Part shown: positions 43,576-53,363 of the stretch, in pieces
Layout: the number at the start of each line of letters is the position of its first letter
How positions within the stretch are numbered: the stretch's first letter is position 1
Assembly (NCBI RefSeq): GCF_040459645.1
Contig: NZ_JARVHQ010000001.1
Span: forward strand, 186,001 to 250,000
Direction of reading: 5' to 3'
Source: Bacillus cereus group sp. RP43
GTDB lineage: Bacteria; Bacillota; Bacilli; Bacillales; Bacillaceae_G
Length of the DNA: 64,000 nt
Program-made: the position numbers and the translations under genes
Notes under the pieces: generated by a model
The model's database searches: none
What the model was told of the DNA's origin: nothing
What the model saw: only the letters and a program-made list of their open reading frames with translations

Positions 43576-44691
43576 ATGGGAGACAGAATATTTCTTTCAT
43601 CACCACATATGAGTGATGAAGGTTATGAGATGCATTACGTTAAGGAAGCTTTCGATACAAATTGGATTGCACCACTTGGGGAAAATGTGAATGGATTTGA
43701 AAGAGAACTAGCCGCTAAAGTTGGCTCTAAAGCAGCCGCAGCGCTATCTTCTGGAACAGCTGCAATTCATCTGGCTCTAAAAGCAGCTGGAGTAGGGGAG
43801 GGCGATGTTGTTTTTTGTCAAACCCTTACATTCTCAGCAACTGCAAATCCTATAATTTATCAAAATGCTAATCCAGTCTTCATAGATAGTGATTATGAGA
43901 CTTGGAATATGTGTCCTAAAGCATTAGAAGAAGCTTTTAAAAAGTATCCAAATGTAAAGGCAGTTATAGTAGTTCATTTGTATGGTCTCTCCGCGGATAT
44001 GGATAAGATTGTTGAACTTTGTAAGAAATATAATGTTGCTTTAATTGAAGATGCTGCTGAATCTTTAGGAACTTATTACAAAGGTAAACATACGGGAAGC
44101 TTTGGAGATTATGGTATTTTTTCTTTTAATGGTAATAAAATTATCACTACTTCTGGTGGTGGAATGCTCGTTTCTAATGATGAGGAACGAATTTCAAAAG
44201 CAAGATTTTGGGCAACTCAAAGTAGAGATCAAGCAAGACATTATCAACATAGTGAATTAGGGTTTAATTATCGCATGAGTAATGTAGTTGCTGGTATTGG
44301 TAGAGGGCAGCTTAAAGTGTTAGATCAAAGAGTTCAGAAGAAAAGATACATATTTGATTTTTATAAGAGAGGATTAGGAAATCTTGAAGGAATTGAATTC
44401 ATGCCTAGTAATGAGTGGAATGAACCAAATTATTGGCTAAGTTCTATGAAACTAAACGGCAAGATTCGTCCAATTGATGTGATGGAAGCTCTTGAAAAAG
44501 AAAATATTGAATCTAGACCGGTTTGGAAACCAATGCATATGCAGCCATTCTTTGAAAAATATGATTTTATTGGGACTGATGTATCAGAGAAGCTATTTGA
44601 GACCGGTGTTTGCTTACCAAGTGATACGAAAATGACAGATGAAGATTTAGATAGAGTCGTGAAAATTATTAAAGGGTTGTGGATATCGTAA
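43576..44691 (+). CDS. epsN: Nucleotide-sugar aminotransferase, EpsN/PglE (DegT) family
   Basis: This PLP enzyme should add the 4-amino group to the keto sugar made by the EpsC-like enzyme. The 371 residues show SSGTAAIHLALKAAGVG, IEDAAESLGTYYKGKHTGSFGD and the PLP lysine in SFNGNKIITTSGGGML. Its last base overlaps the next start. The same order of dehydratase, aminotransferase, sugar-phosphate transferase and acetyltransferase supports a diacetylbacillosamine-type product; the exact sugar is inferred. Confidence 0.9.
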   Translation: MGDRIFLSSPHMSDEGYEMHYVKEAFDTNWIAPLGENVNGFERELAAKVGSKAAAALSSGTAAIHLALKAAGVGEGDVVFCQTLTFSATANPIIYQNANPVFIDSDYETWNMCPKALEEAFKKYPNVKAVIVVHLYGLSADMDKIVELCKKYNVALIEDAAESLGTYYKGKHTGSFGDYGIFSFNGNKIITTSGGGMLVSNDEERISKARFWATQSRDQARHYQHSELGFNYRMSNVVAGIGRGQLKVLDQRVQKKRYIFDFYKRGLGNLEGIEFMPSNEWNEPNYWLSSMKLNGKIRPIDVMEALEKENIESRPVWKPMHMQPFFEKYDFIGTDVSEKLFETGVCLPSDTKMTDEDLDRVVKIIKGLWIS

Positions 44692-45335
44692 TGAAGGGTT
44701 CTAAAATTGGCATCTATAGACGGTTTATAAAAAGGTCAATGGATTTTATACTGTCTTTAATTGCTATTATAATGCTTAGCCCAGTATTCCTTATAGTTGC
44801 TTTTCTTGTAAAAACAAAATTGGGTAGTCCGGTATTATTTAAACAAGAGCGACCTGGATTAAATGGGACTATTTTCAAAATGTATAAATTTAGAACAATG
44901 ACAGATGAAAAAAATGAAAATGGTGAGCTGTTACCCGATAGTGTAAGACTTACTAACTTCGGTAAATTTTTACGTTCGACATCACTTGATGAATTACCAG
45001 GGCTTTTTAATATTTTTAAAGGTGATATGTCAATTATAGGACCTAGACCTTTATTAGTTCAATATTTACCGTTATATAATGAGCATCAAAAAAGACGCCA
45101 TAAAGTTCGACCAGGATTATCAGGGTTAGCACAAGTTAATGGTCGGAATGCTATTAGTTGGGAAGAGAAATTTAATTACGATGTAGAGTATGTAGATAAT
45201 GTAAGTTTCACTACAGATTGGAAGATTATCCTTTTAACAATTAAGAAGGTTTTTATTAGAGAAGGAATTAATTCAGAAACTGCTGCTACAATGGAACCGT
45301 TTAAAGGGAATGAAAAAGGGAGTATAAAGTTATGA
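44691..45335 (+). CDS. epsL: Initiating sugar-phosphate transferase, EpsL/PglC family
   Basis: This enzyme would transfer the phospho-amino-sugar to undecaprenyl phosphate and so start each repeat unit. The 214 residues have one N-terminal membrane helix (about 18-40), then KQERPGLNGTIFKMYKFRTM, RSTSLDELPGLFNIFKGDMS, IIGPRPLL and RPGLSGLAQVNGRN, the complete signature of the small PglC-like class. An upstream GTG at 44679 is in frame but crowds AAAGGG; ATG 44691, sharing a base with the previous stop, is preferred. Confidence 0.92.
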   Translation: MKGSKIGIYRRFIKRSMDFILSLIAIIMLSPVFLIVAFLVKTKLGSPVLFKQERPGLNGTIFKMYKFRTMTDEKNENGELLPDSVRLTNFGKFLRSTSLDELPGLFNIFKGDMSIIGPRPLLVQYLPLYNEHQKRRHKVRPGLSGLAQVNGRNAISWEEKFNYDVEYVDNVSFTTDWKIILLTIKKVFIREGINSETAATMEPFKGNEKGSIKL

Positions 45336-45955
45336 AAGAAAAACTCCTTATAATAGGGGCTAGTGGCCACGGAAAAGTCATAGCTGATATCGCGCTGAAA
45401 ATGAAAAAATGGAAGGGTATTGCTTTTTTAGATGATAATGAAAGTGAAAAATCCTCAATGGGAATAGAAATAATTGATAAATCAGCAAGTATCTCAAAGT
45501 ATGTAGATGATTACGATTTTTTTGTTGGAATTGGTAATAATGTCATACGAGAGAAGGTTCAGAGGCGACTTGAGGCTGAAGGGGCGAGTATTCCGGTATT
45601 AATTCATCCAAGTGCGATTATTGGAGAACAAGTTTATTTAGAAGAGGGAACTGTAGTTATGGCAGGCGCTGTTATTAACTGTTGTACCAAAATTGGAAAA
45701 GGATGCATTATTAATACTGCTTCTACAATAGATCATGACAATATAATTGAGGATTACGTTCATATATCACCAGGCGCACATTTAGCCGGCACAGTCAAGG
45801 TTGGATCGGGCACCTGGCTAGCTATTGGGAGTGTAGTAATCAATAACATTAATATTACTAACGAATGTAAAATCGGTGCAGGAGCTGTAGTAATCAGAGA
45901 TATAGCTGAAATTGGAACTTATGTAGGGGTTCCAGCAAAAAGAATAGACGAATAG
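45332..45955 (+). CDS. epsM: Sugar O/N-acetyltransferase, EpsM/PglD family
   Basis: The 207 residues have an N-terminal nucleotide-sugar domain (LLIIGASGHGKVIADIA) and a left-handed beta-helix with hexapeptide turns (IGEQVYLEEGTVVMAGAVI, IGKGCIINTAS). The catalytic histidine region is TIDHDNIIEDYVHISPGA, and the end is VGVPAKRI. This is the PglD fold that acetylates the 4-amino group. It overlaps the transferase gene by four bases. Confidence 0.9.
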   Translation: MKEKLLIIGASGHGKVIADIALKMKKWKGIAFLDDNESEKSSMGIEIIDKSASISKYVDDYDFFVGIGNNVIREKVQRRLEAEGASIPVLIHPSAIIGEQVYLEEGTVVMAGAVINCCTKIGKGCIINTASTIDHDNIIEDYVHISPGAHLAGTVKVGSGTWLAIGSVVINNINITNECKIGAGAVVIRDIAEIGTYVGVPAKRIDE

Positions 45956-45976
45956 AAATTTTAAGGGAGAAGATAA

Positions 45977-47143
45977 ATGGAATTGTTATACAAATATCTA
46001 TTTTATATCAGTGGATTTATAATAGTTTGGGCGATGGTGGGTTATCCTATATCTTTAAAAATAATTGGGAATTTATATAAGAACCGAAAGCTTGAAAAAA
46101 ATTATTCTCATCAGCCAACGGTAACCGTGATGGTGGTTGCTCATAATGAAGAAAAAGTAATTTTAGATAAGCTTCACAATATTTTGGAGTTAGATTATCC
46201 TAAAGATAAAATTGAATTCTTGATAGCGTCTGATAATAGTACAGACAAAACAAATGAAATCGTTAGAGAGTTTATTAAGGAACATCAAGATAGAAAAATA
46301 CGAATTTATGAAGTGAAAGCTCGAAAAGGAAAAACAAATGCACAAAATGAAGCTCAAAAAACGGTGGAAACAGAGTATTTAGTTATGACCGATGCAAATT
46401 CTATGATGGATAAAAAATCTATCATAGAGCTTATGGCTGCATTCACCTCAGAAGAAATTGCATACGTTTCAGGAAGGCTAATGATTGTTAATCAAGAATC
46501 TAGCGATGTAAGTAATGCTGAAGCTAGTTACTGGGATAGCGATATGGTAATGCGTGAAATTGAAGGAAGAATGCAAACCATAACAGCTGGTAATGGAGCT
46601 TTATATGCATGTAGGACCGGGGATTATTATGACTTTAATCCGATACAATGCCATGATAGTGCCATGCCACCATTGTATGCATTGCAAGGTAAAAGAGCGA
46701 TTGCGAATCATGATGCAATTGCTTATGAAAAAGCTGGTGAGGTTATTGAAGATGAATTTGGTCGTAAAGTAAGGATGAATCGAATTATTCTAAAGCATAT
46801 TTTACCAGATGTAAGGATGCTTAATGTATTTAAGTATAAGTGGTTTTCATATTTTTATTTTGGACATAGGACATGCAGGTACCTGTTATGGATCGCACAT
46901 TTTATGGTACTAATATCTAATGTATTACTAGTACCGATATCATGGTTTTATTTAATGACATTTATTGGACAAGTGCTATTTTATTTAATGGCACTAGCAA
47001 AAGTAATAACTAAGACAAACAATAAGTATGTAACATTAATTTATTATTATTGTGTCACAATCATTGCACAATGGGTTGGTGTCTACAATATATTGACTGG
47101 AAAAGCAAAACCGTTTTGGGAGAAAGCTGAGAGTACAAGGTAG
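45977..47143 (+). CDS. Membrane glycosyltransferase, family 2
   Basis: The 388 residues have an N-terminal helix, a GT-A domain with VTVMVVAHNEEKVI, the first acidic motif SDNSTDKTNEI, and TDANS as the metal-binding motif. Two or three C-terminal membrane helices follow. This layout is typical of processive or lipid-linked sugar transferases such as hyaluronan-synthase-like enzymes. The donor sugar cannot be deduced. AAGGGAGAAG precedes ATG 45977. Confidence 0.85.
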   Translation: MELLYKYLFYISGFIIVWAMVGYPISLKIIGNLYKNRKLEKNYSHQPTVTVMVVAHNEEKVILDKLHNILELDYPKDKIEFLIASDNSTDKTNEIVREFIKEHQDRKIRIYEVKARKGKTNAQNEAQKTVETEYLVMTDANSMMDKKSIIELMAAFTSEEIAYVSGRLMIVNQESSDVSNAEASYWDSDMVMREIEGRMQTITAGNGALYACRTGDYYDFNPIQCHDSAMPPLYALQGKRAIANHDAIAYEKAGEVIEDEFGRKVRMNRIILKHILPDVRMLNVFKYKWFSYFYFGHRTCRYLLWIAHFMVLISNVLLVPISWFYLMTFIGQVLFYLMALAKVITKTNNKYVTLIYYYCVTIIAQWVGVYNILTGKAKPFWEKAESTR

Positions 47144-47220
47144 ATAAAGTTTTTAAGTTTAGTGTATATGTTTTTGAAAGAAAGGGATTGTTTTATTTAT
47201 CGAGTTTAGGGTGTGAAAAT

Positions 47221-48021
47221 ATGTGTGTTCAGGTATTAATTTCGACAATGAATAGATCAAATCCTATTGATTTGTTTGAAAAGATGAATATATCATCGAA
47301 TGCAGTAATGGTAAATCAGTGTGGATATGAAAAGCAAGAAGTCTTATTTTTACAAAACCATAAATTAACTTATGTATGTAGTGAAGATATAGGGCTAAGT
47401 AAAAGTCGTAACAAAGCAATATTTAATTCAAATGATGACGGTATTGTTTTATTATCAGACGATGATTTGGTATATGTGGATAATTACAGTGAATTAATCC
47501 AAAAGACATTTGATGAAAATCCAGATTATGACATTATTAGATTTCAGGTCGAAGGAATTAATAAACCATTCAAAATGTATAAAAACAAAAGTGCAAAATT
47601 AGGATATTTAAGTTCTTTAAAAACGTCTTCTGTCGAAATTGCATTTAGAATTAAAAAAATTAAAGAAGCAAACATTCAATTTAATGAACAATTCGGTGCG
47701 GGTTCTGTTTATAGGATGGGAGAAGAAAATATATTTTTATATGAATGTTTAAGTAAGGGATTAAAAATTAAATACGAACCTATTAAGATTGCCGATTTAT
47801 ATATCGGTGAATCTTCTTGGTTTAAAGGGTTTAATAAAAAATATTTTCACGATCGTGGTGCAATATTTAGTGCGCTATCCAAAAGATGGGCAGGGGTACT
47901 TATATTACAATTTGCGTTTAGACATTATAAAAAATATAAATCTAACATGACTTTACTTCAGGCGATTAGAGCAATGTTTAACGGTCATCAAGAGTATAAA
48001 AAAACATTGGGAGAGAAATAA
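47221..48021 (+). CDS. Glycosyltransferase-like protein, GT-A fold
   Basis: The 266 residues start CVQVLISTMNRSNPIDLFEKM and have DIGLSKSRNKAIFNS and the acidic LSDDDLVYVDNY motif expected of a GT-A enzyme. The C-terminal half is helical and basic. An earlier TTG at 47188 is in frame but lies too close to its purine site; ATG 47221 behind AGGGTGTG is chosen. From here to about 53 kb the genes are noticeably richer in A and T. Confidence 0.72.
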   Translation: MCVQVLISTMNRSNPIDLFEKMNISSNAVMVNQCGYEKQEVLFLQNHKLTYVCSEDIGLSKSRNKAIFNSNDDGIVLLSDDDLVYVDNYSELIQKTFDENPDYDIIRFQVEGINKPFKMYKNKSAKLGYLSSLKTSSVEIAFRIKKIKEANIQFNEQFGAGSVYRMGEENIFLYECLSKGLKIKYEPIKIADLYIGESSWFKGFNKKYFHDRGAIFSALSKRWAGVLILQFAFRHYKKYKSNMTLLQAIRAMFNGHQEYKKTLGEK

Positions 48022-48022
48022 T

Positions 48023-49009
48023 TTGAGGTTATTATTTGTAGGAGATCTTATTGGTAACACTGGTCCAGCAAATGTCAATAAAGCACTAAAGAAAAATTTA
48101 CCTAGTAGTACTATATTCTTAGAGAAAAATTCGATAATTAGTAAAATTTTGGAACTTGTCATTAAAATAAAAAAAGTAGATGCGGTTCTCTTTTCTGGGA
48201 TGTCTAAAATAAATATTATAGGATTTAGGATTGCTAAATTGTTAGGGGTTAAATCTGCTTATTTAATGCATGGTTGTCGTAGCATAGAAGGAAAAATTAA
48301 CGGGAATTATAGTCAAAATGATGTTGATATTGAAAATAAGGTACTAGAATTAGCGCCCGTAATCATTTGTGTTTCTGAAAATTTCATGTATTGGATGAAA
48401 GAAAATTATCCTCAATACAAAGAAAAATTAACCTATGTAAATAATGGAGTCGATTGGGGACAACTTACTACAGTTAGAGAAGGGAATATAAGAAGAGAAG
48501 AAAGAACTTTAATGGCAGTTGGAGGAGGGGTACCATTAAAAAATATCAAATCAATTTGTAAAGCAATTGATTTGATTAATCAAAAAGATGGGATGAATCT
48601 TCAGCTTATTGTTATAGGAAATGTGGGGAAGGACCTGGAAGAAATTCTTTCGTTTCCTTTTGTTCAATATTATCAAAAGGTGCCGCATGATAAAATGCCA
48701 TTTTATTACCAAAGAGCAAAGTTATTTGTACAGAATAGTAGCTTTGAAACTTTTGGACTTGCTCCTATTGAAGCTCTTATTAATGGCTGTGATTTACTTA
48801 TGTCACAAGAAACTGGAGCTAAGTCAATAATTTCAACATTAGAGCCCAATGATCTTATATGTAATAATCAGGATGTTATTGAAATTTCAAAAAAGATTGA
48901 ATTTTTCCTCAGTAGTGCTAATAATAAACGGTTAGTTAAGGGTATAAATAGAGAAAAAACATCTACGAACTTCGCAGCTAATCGAATAATGGATATACTA
49001 AAAATTTAG
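48023..49009 (+). CDS. Glycosyltransferase family 4 (GT-B)
   Basis: The 328 residues have a start like LLFVGDLIGNTGPANVNKAL and the C-terminal donor-binding pattern VQNSSFETFGLAPIEALINGCDLL, in which the EX7E glutamates are recognisable. VNNGVDW marks the domain hinge. It starts at TTG 48023, one base after the previous stop, so translation is coupled. The substrate is unknown. Confidence 0.85.
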   Translation: MRLLFVGDLIGNTGPANVNKALKKNLPSSTIFLEKNSIISKILELVIKIKKVDAVLFSGMSKINIIGFRIAKLLGVKSAYLMHGCRSIEGKINGNYSQNDVDIENKVLELAPVIICVSENFMYWMKENYPQYKEKLTYVNNGVDWGQLTTVREGNIRREERTLMAVGGGVPLKNIKSICKAIDLINQKDGMNLQLIVIGNVGKDLEEILSFPFVQYYQKVPHDKMPFYYQRAKLFVQNSSFETFGLAPIEALINGCDLLMSQETGAKSIISTLEPNDLICNNQDVIEISKKIEFFLSSANNKRLVKGINREKTSTNFAANRIMDILKI

Positions 49010-49023
49010 AGTGGGTATAAATT

Positions 49024-50169
49024 ATGAATATAAAGAAAAATAGTAAAGGAAGTTGGATTAGCGATAGTGAAAGAAGATATCGTATGATGCTAAATATAGT
49101 TACCACATCATATGCCTTCATTTTTTTCACGATTTTTTTACTTACTTGGTATAAGATAAGTTTTTTTAATATGTTTAGTGGTATTAGTTTTATTTTATTT
49201 TTAGCAAATATAGTATTATTAGCTATTCATTTACCTTTAGTAATATCAAAACAAATAAATTTATTTATTTTTAATGTAATCTTGTTAATTTTAATGTTAC
49301 TAAACTCTATATTTTCAAACTCTAATTTAGGAAGCAGTATGGTTTTATTTAATTTAGTAATAATGATGACGATATTTAGATTTTTTAATTTAAATGGAAA
49401 AAATCTAAAAATAATTTCTATTGTAATGCTTATTTATTTTTTGTTTTACTGTTTTTTACAAGAAGAATTATTTAATACAAATAGTAAAGGATATATAGTT
49501 TTATTAACTTATATCTATTCAGCTTTTTATTTAAGTACTTTAAAGTGGAGTAAGATAATTGTTCCAATAGTTACTTTTGTTGCTTTTTATTCTATTCAGC
49601 TAACAGATAGTAGGGGGGCACTGCTTGGATTAATATTATTTATTTTATTGGCTTATGTTATTCCTTCTAGAATATGGGGAAAGAAAGGGTTTTTAGTTAT
49701 ATTAAATACTTTACTGACTCTAGGTTCTATTGTTTTTGTATATATTTATATTAATCTGTGGGAAAATCGATTTAATATTAGTTTAGAGTTCTTTGATAAG
49801 CCCCTTTTTACAGGAAGAGAAGCGATTTGGACTGAACTATTTTATAGTTTTAAAGAACATCCCATTGTAGGACTAGGTTCGAATTATGATATAGTTTCCT
49901 ATGGAAACCTAAACATTCATAATTCAATGTTTAATATTTTAGTTATATATGGGATACCTGTGTTTTTTATGGTAATGCTATTGATTTGTAAGAGTATAAT
50001 AAATTTATCTAATGAGATAGTTAATAACAATATTTCTAGAATAGCCATATCAGGTTTTTATGGTGTGTTAATAGTAGGATTTTTTGAGACAAATTTAATT
50101 TGGGCAAGTAATATATTTCCGGCGCTATTTTTAATTGCTATAGCATATTCGACTCGCGAAAGTTATTAG
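49024..50169 (+). CDS. Wzy-type O-antigen/exopolysaccharide polymerase
   Basis: The 381 residues form 10-11 membrane helices. The large extracytoplasmic loop region has FTGREAIWTELFYSFKEHP, LGSNYD and NIHNSMFNILVIYGIP, the pattern of the O-antigen ligase/polymerase family. The TDSRGALLG turn precedes it. Sequence is very A+T-rich. As the only polymerase-like protein here it should join repeat units outside the membrane. Confidence 0.82.
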   Translation: MNIKKNSKGSWISDSERRYRMMLNIVTTSYAFIFFTIFLLTWYKISFFNMFSGISFILFLANIVLLAIHLPLVISKQINLFIFNVILLILMLLNSIFSNSNLGSSMVLFNLVIMMTIFRFFNLNGKNLKIISIVMLIYFLFYCFLQEELFNTNSKGYIVLLTYIYSAFYLSTLKWSKIIVPIVTFVAFYSIQLTDSRGALLGLILFILLAYVIPSRIWGKKGFLVILNTLLTLGSIVFVYIYINLWENRFNISLEFFDKPLFTGREAIWTELFYSFKEHPIVGLGSNYDIVSYGNLNIHNSMFNILVIYGIPVFFMVMLLICKSIINLSNEIVNNNISRIAISGFYGVLIVGFFETNLIWASNIFPALFLIAIAYSTRESY

Positions 50170-50251
50170 GCGTTTATAGGTATTCTTGCATTTATAATAA
50201 TGAATTGTGAAAATTATGTTTTGACTTTTAAAATCTATAGATAGACTTTAT

Positions 50252-50285
50252 AAAAGTGTCCTATATATTTAGAGGGCACTTTTTA
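50252..50285 (+). terminator. Terminator hairpin within the exopolysaccharide locus
   Basis: AAAGTGTCCT pairs with AGGGCACTTT (one G-T pair), followed by T. It separates the polymerase from the flippase gene. No promoter was identified between 50290 and 50367. Confidence 0.75.
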
Positions 50286-50367
50286 TTAATCGTTTTTAAG
50301 GTTAATAATTAAAGTTTATTTACAGGTGTTTAAATTTAAAAGGTTGATATAAGGACTGATAGCATAA

Positions 50368-51771
50368 ATGAATTATTTAAAACAATTTATAAGGACATCA
50401 GGGGTATTTTTTATTGGAAATACGCTTACTAAGTTAATAGGCATTTTCCTATTGCCATTATATACCTCTAGAATAAATCCTGAATCTTTTGGTTATTACG
50501 ATTTAACCATCTCTTTAATAAATTTAGTAATTCCAATTCTATTCTTTCAAGTGTGGGATGGAATATTTCGCTTTACCTTTGATCATGAAAAGATAACGGA
50601 CAAATATGCTGTAATTTCAAATGGAATTACAATTCAAATTTTTGGAGCATTTTTATATAGTATCACTTTTTTTGTTGTAATTAATGCTATTGATTATAGT
50701 ATCCAATACAAATATTTAATCTTTATTCAGGGAGTGCTATTTGCTTTTCAGTATTATTATAATTTTGTGGCTAGAAGTTTTTCGAAGAATACTTTATTAG
50801 TAGCGACAGGTTTATTAAACAGTATTATTAGTATTTTAATTAATATAATTTTAATTGTAATTTATGATATGGGAATTGAGGCACTGTATATTTCATATAT
50901 TGCTGGAACTCTAATTCAAATTATAATAATAGAAGTAAAAGTTAAAATAATAAGTAATTTTAAAGTAAGTACAGTATCTCTTCCTTTAATAAAGAAACTA
51001 ATGCTTTTTTCTTTACCACTCTGTTTAACCACAATATCATATTGGCTTTTAAGTGGACTAATTAGACTTGTAATTAGTAATAAGTTAGGTATGTATGAAA
51101 ACGGATTATATGGGATTACTAATCGTTTATCTAGCGTAATGGTGTTGGTTGTTAATTCTTTTCAATTAGCATGGTATGAAATGTCATATTCTATGGGAAA
51201 AGAAGAAAATAAAAAGAGTTATTATGGAAAAAGTTTGAACTATATATTAAAAGTTATTTTGTATATTGGTTCAATCTCGCTAATTATTATTAAACTTATA
51301 TTTCCATATATGATTGCAGAACAGTATCATGAGGCACTGAATATTATTCCTATTACATTTATAGGGGTATTAATTAATTCATATGCAAGTTTTGCGAGTA
51401 CTTTATTCTTAGCAGAGAAGGAATCAAGTAAATTGTTAATGCCTACTTTAATTAGTGCGGTGGTTAATGTACTTGGCTTATTTTTATTAACTAATACTTT
51501 TGGATTAGTAGGTGCAACACTTTCTCTTACAGTAGCCTTCTTTATTAATGGATTAATAATTACAATCAAACTAAAGAAGCAGTACAATATTAGTCTTAAA
51601 GCCTCGGTGCTTTATGGGGGAGTAGCTACTTTAATCATTTCTACTTTTGTGTTTTATTATTTCAAAGGAGTATACTTAATTCTTTTTATATTAATTTTAG
51701 CAGCGATCTTAATTTATGTTTTTAAAGATATTTTGATAACTATAGTAAAATTATTAAAATCCAATAGATAA
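50368..51771 (+). CDS. Wzx-type flippase (MOP superfamily polysaccharide exporter)
   Basis: The 467 residues have about 12-14 membrane helices. They begin FIRTSGVFFIGNTLTKLIGIFLLPLYTSRI, the usual N-terminal motif of polysaccharide flippases. It should turn lipid-linked repeat units to the outside, where the Wzy protein acts. Ribosome site AAGGACTGATAGC is weak. Base composition is A+T-rich as in its neighbours. Confidence 0.87.
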   Translation: MNYLKQFIRTSGVFFIGNTLTKLIGIFLLPLYTSRINPESFGYYDLTISLINLVIPILFFQVWDGIFRFTFDHEKITDKYAVISNGITIQIFGAFLYSITFFVVINAIDYSIQYKYLIFIQGVLFAFQYYYNFVARSFSKNTLLVATGLLNSIISILINIILIVIYDMGIEALYISYIAGTLIQIIIIEVKVKIISNFKVSTVSLPLIKKLMLFSLPLCLTTISYWLLSGLIRLVISNKLGMYENGLYGITNRLSSVMVLVVNSFQLAWYEMSYSMGKEENKKSYYGKSLNYILKVILYIGSISLIIIKLIFPYMIAEQYHEALNIIPITFIGVLINSYASFASTLFLAEKESSKLLMPTLISAVVNVLGLFLLTNTFGLVGATLSLTVAFFINGLIITIKLKKQYNISLKASVLYGGVATLIISTFVFYYFKGVYLILFILILAAILIYVFKDILITIVKLLKSNR

Positions 51772-51864
51772 AATGAAATACTAGTGAATTATAAAAATTC
51801 ACTTTCTATCTAGAGTTTTTATAGTAATTTGTTATATGAAAATTGAGATTAGAGAGGAAAGAAG

Positions 51865-52641
51865 ATGAAATATACTATTTTTACTCCAACCTATAATAGG
51901 GCAAATGAGTTAGGGGTTTTATATGACTCCTTAAAGAAACAATCATTCCGGGATTTTGAATGGTTAATTATTGATGATGGATCAACTGATAAGACAGAAC
52001 AAAAAGTTGATGGTTTTATAAAAGAAGATAATATATCTATTAGATATATTAGACAAAATAATGGAGGAAAGCATCGGGCTTTTAATAAGGCAATTGAAGA
52101 ATCTAAAGGAGAGTTTATGGTCTGTGTAGATTCAGATGATTTTTTAAAGGAGTATGCCCTTGAGAAGATTGATAAATACTCTAAAATAAATAATAAAGTA
52201 ATGGCAATATGTTTCTTGTGTGTAGATTTACAAGAAAATATTATAGGAAGTAGTTTTCCTAAGAGTGATTCAATATTTAATTTAATTGACCTAATTTATA
52301 AGTATAGGATGAGAGGGGATAAACTTTGGGTATTTAAACACGACATACTAAAAAACTATAGGTTTCCTGAGTATAATGGGGAAAAATTTGTTACAGAAGG
52401 AGTACTTACACTTCAAATGTCACTCCAGTATGATGTTTTAGTTGTGAATGAGGTATTACAAGTTTGTGAGTATCAAAATGGCGGATTGACTTCTATTGGT
52501 AATAATCAATTGTTCAAAAAAAATTCTAAAGGTGCGAAAGCATATTATAAATTATTACTACAAATAGCTCCTAATTATAAATATAAATTATTCTATTTAT
52601 ATAATTACATATTATATAGCATTTATGGGAGAAAAATATGA
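51865..52641 (+). CDS. Glycosyltransferase family 2
   Basis: The 258 residues show the complete GT2 start: [56 protein letters not shown] and CVDSDDFL. No membrane helix is seen. It overlaps the acetyltransferase gene by four bases. GAGAGGAAAGAAG precedes the ATG. Donor and acceptor are unknown. Confidence 0.9.
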   Translation: MKYTIFTPTYNRANELGVLYDSLKKQSFRDFEWLIIDDGSTDKTEQKVDGFIKEDNISIRYIRQNNGGKHRAFNKAIEESKGEFMVCVDSDDFLKEYALEKIDKYSKINNKVMAICFLCVDLQENIIGSSFPKSDSIFNLIDLIYKYRMRGDKLWVFKHDILKNYRFPEYNGEKFVTEGVLTLQMSLQYDVLVVNEVLQVCEYQNGGLTSIGNNQLFKKNSKGAKAYYKLLLQIAPNYKYKLFYLYNYILYSIYGRKI

Positions 52642-53270
52642 TAAAACAGGTTAAGTTATTAGTCAAATTCATGTTTTTGAAATATAAACATAAATCAGCT
52701 AGTATTAATTCTTTTCAGGTAAACCGCAATCTTAAAATATCTAAGGGTGCTAGAATAAATAAGGGTGTAATAATTGGTGAGAATGTTGCTATAGGCGAAT
52801 ACTCATATATAAATAATAATTCTATAGTATTTAATTCGGATATCGGGAAGTTTTGTTCTATAAGCTATAATTGCATGATAGGTTTACCTAATCACCCTGT
52901 TAAAAATATTAGCACGTCACCATTTATATATTCTAATAGTAATATTCTTAATATTCCAGGGAGTTTTGAGGATTTAAATACTCAAACGATAATTGGTAAT
53001 GACGTTTGGGTGGGTGCCAGCGCAATCATAATGCGAGGTGTATCAATAGGAAATGGTGCAATTATAGGAGCTGGATCAGTTGTAACTAAGAACATTCCGC
53101 CTTATGCTATTGCAGTAGGTAATCCAGCTAAAGTTATTAAAATGAGATTTGAGAAAAATCATGTAGAGTTTCTAGAAGAAATGAAGTATTGGGATAAGTA
53201 CGATACTCAAAAAAAGAGACTTGCTCATTTGGTGTTAAAAAGAGAGAAATGGATAGAAGATGTGAAGTGA
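52638..53270 (+). CDS. CatB-like hexapeptide-repeat acetyltransferase
   Basis: The 210 residues fold as a left-handed beta-helix. There are hexapeptide turns ([45 protein letters not shown]), the active loop [17 protein letters not shown], and the closing [14 protein letters not shown]. This is the xenobiotic/CatB-type class often used to O-acetylate exopolysaccharide sugars. A basic C-terminal helix follows. Confidence 0.88.
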   Translation: MIKQVKLLVKFMFLKYKHKSASINSFQVNRNLKISKGARINKGVIIGENVAIGEYSYINNNSIVFNSDIGKFCSISYNCMIGLPNHPVKNISTSPFIYSNSNILNIPGSFEDLNTQTIIGNDVWVGASAIIMRGVSIGNGAIIGAGSVVTKNIPPYAIAVGNPAKVIKMRFEKNHVEFLEEMKYWDKYDTQKKRLAHLVLKREKWIEDVK

Positions 53271-53363
53271 TATTTTTAAATTATTACTTTAAGGTGAATT
53301 AAGGATAGGTTTTAAAAGAATAAATCAGCTGGATATTAAGAAGTAAGGGTGTGTTTCGAATAA

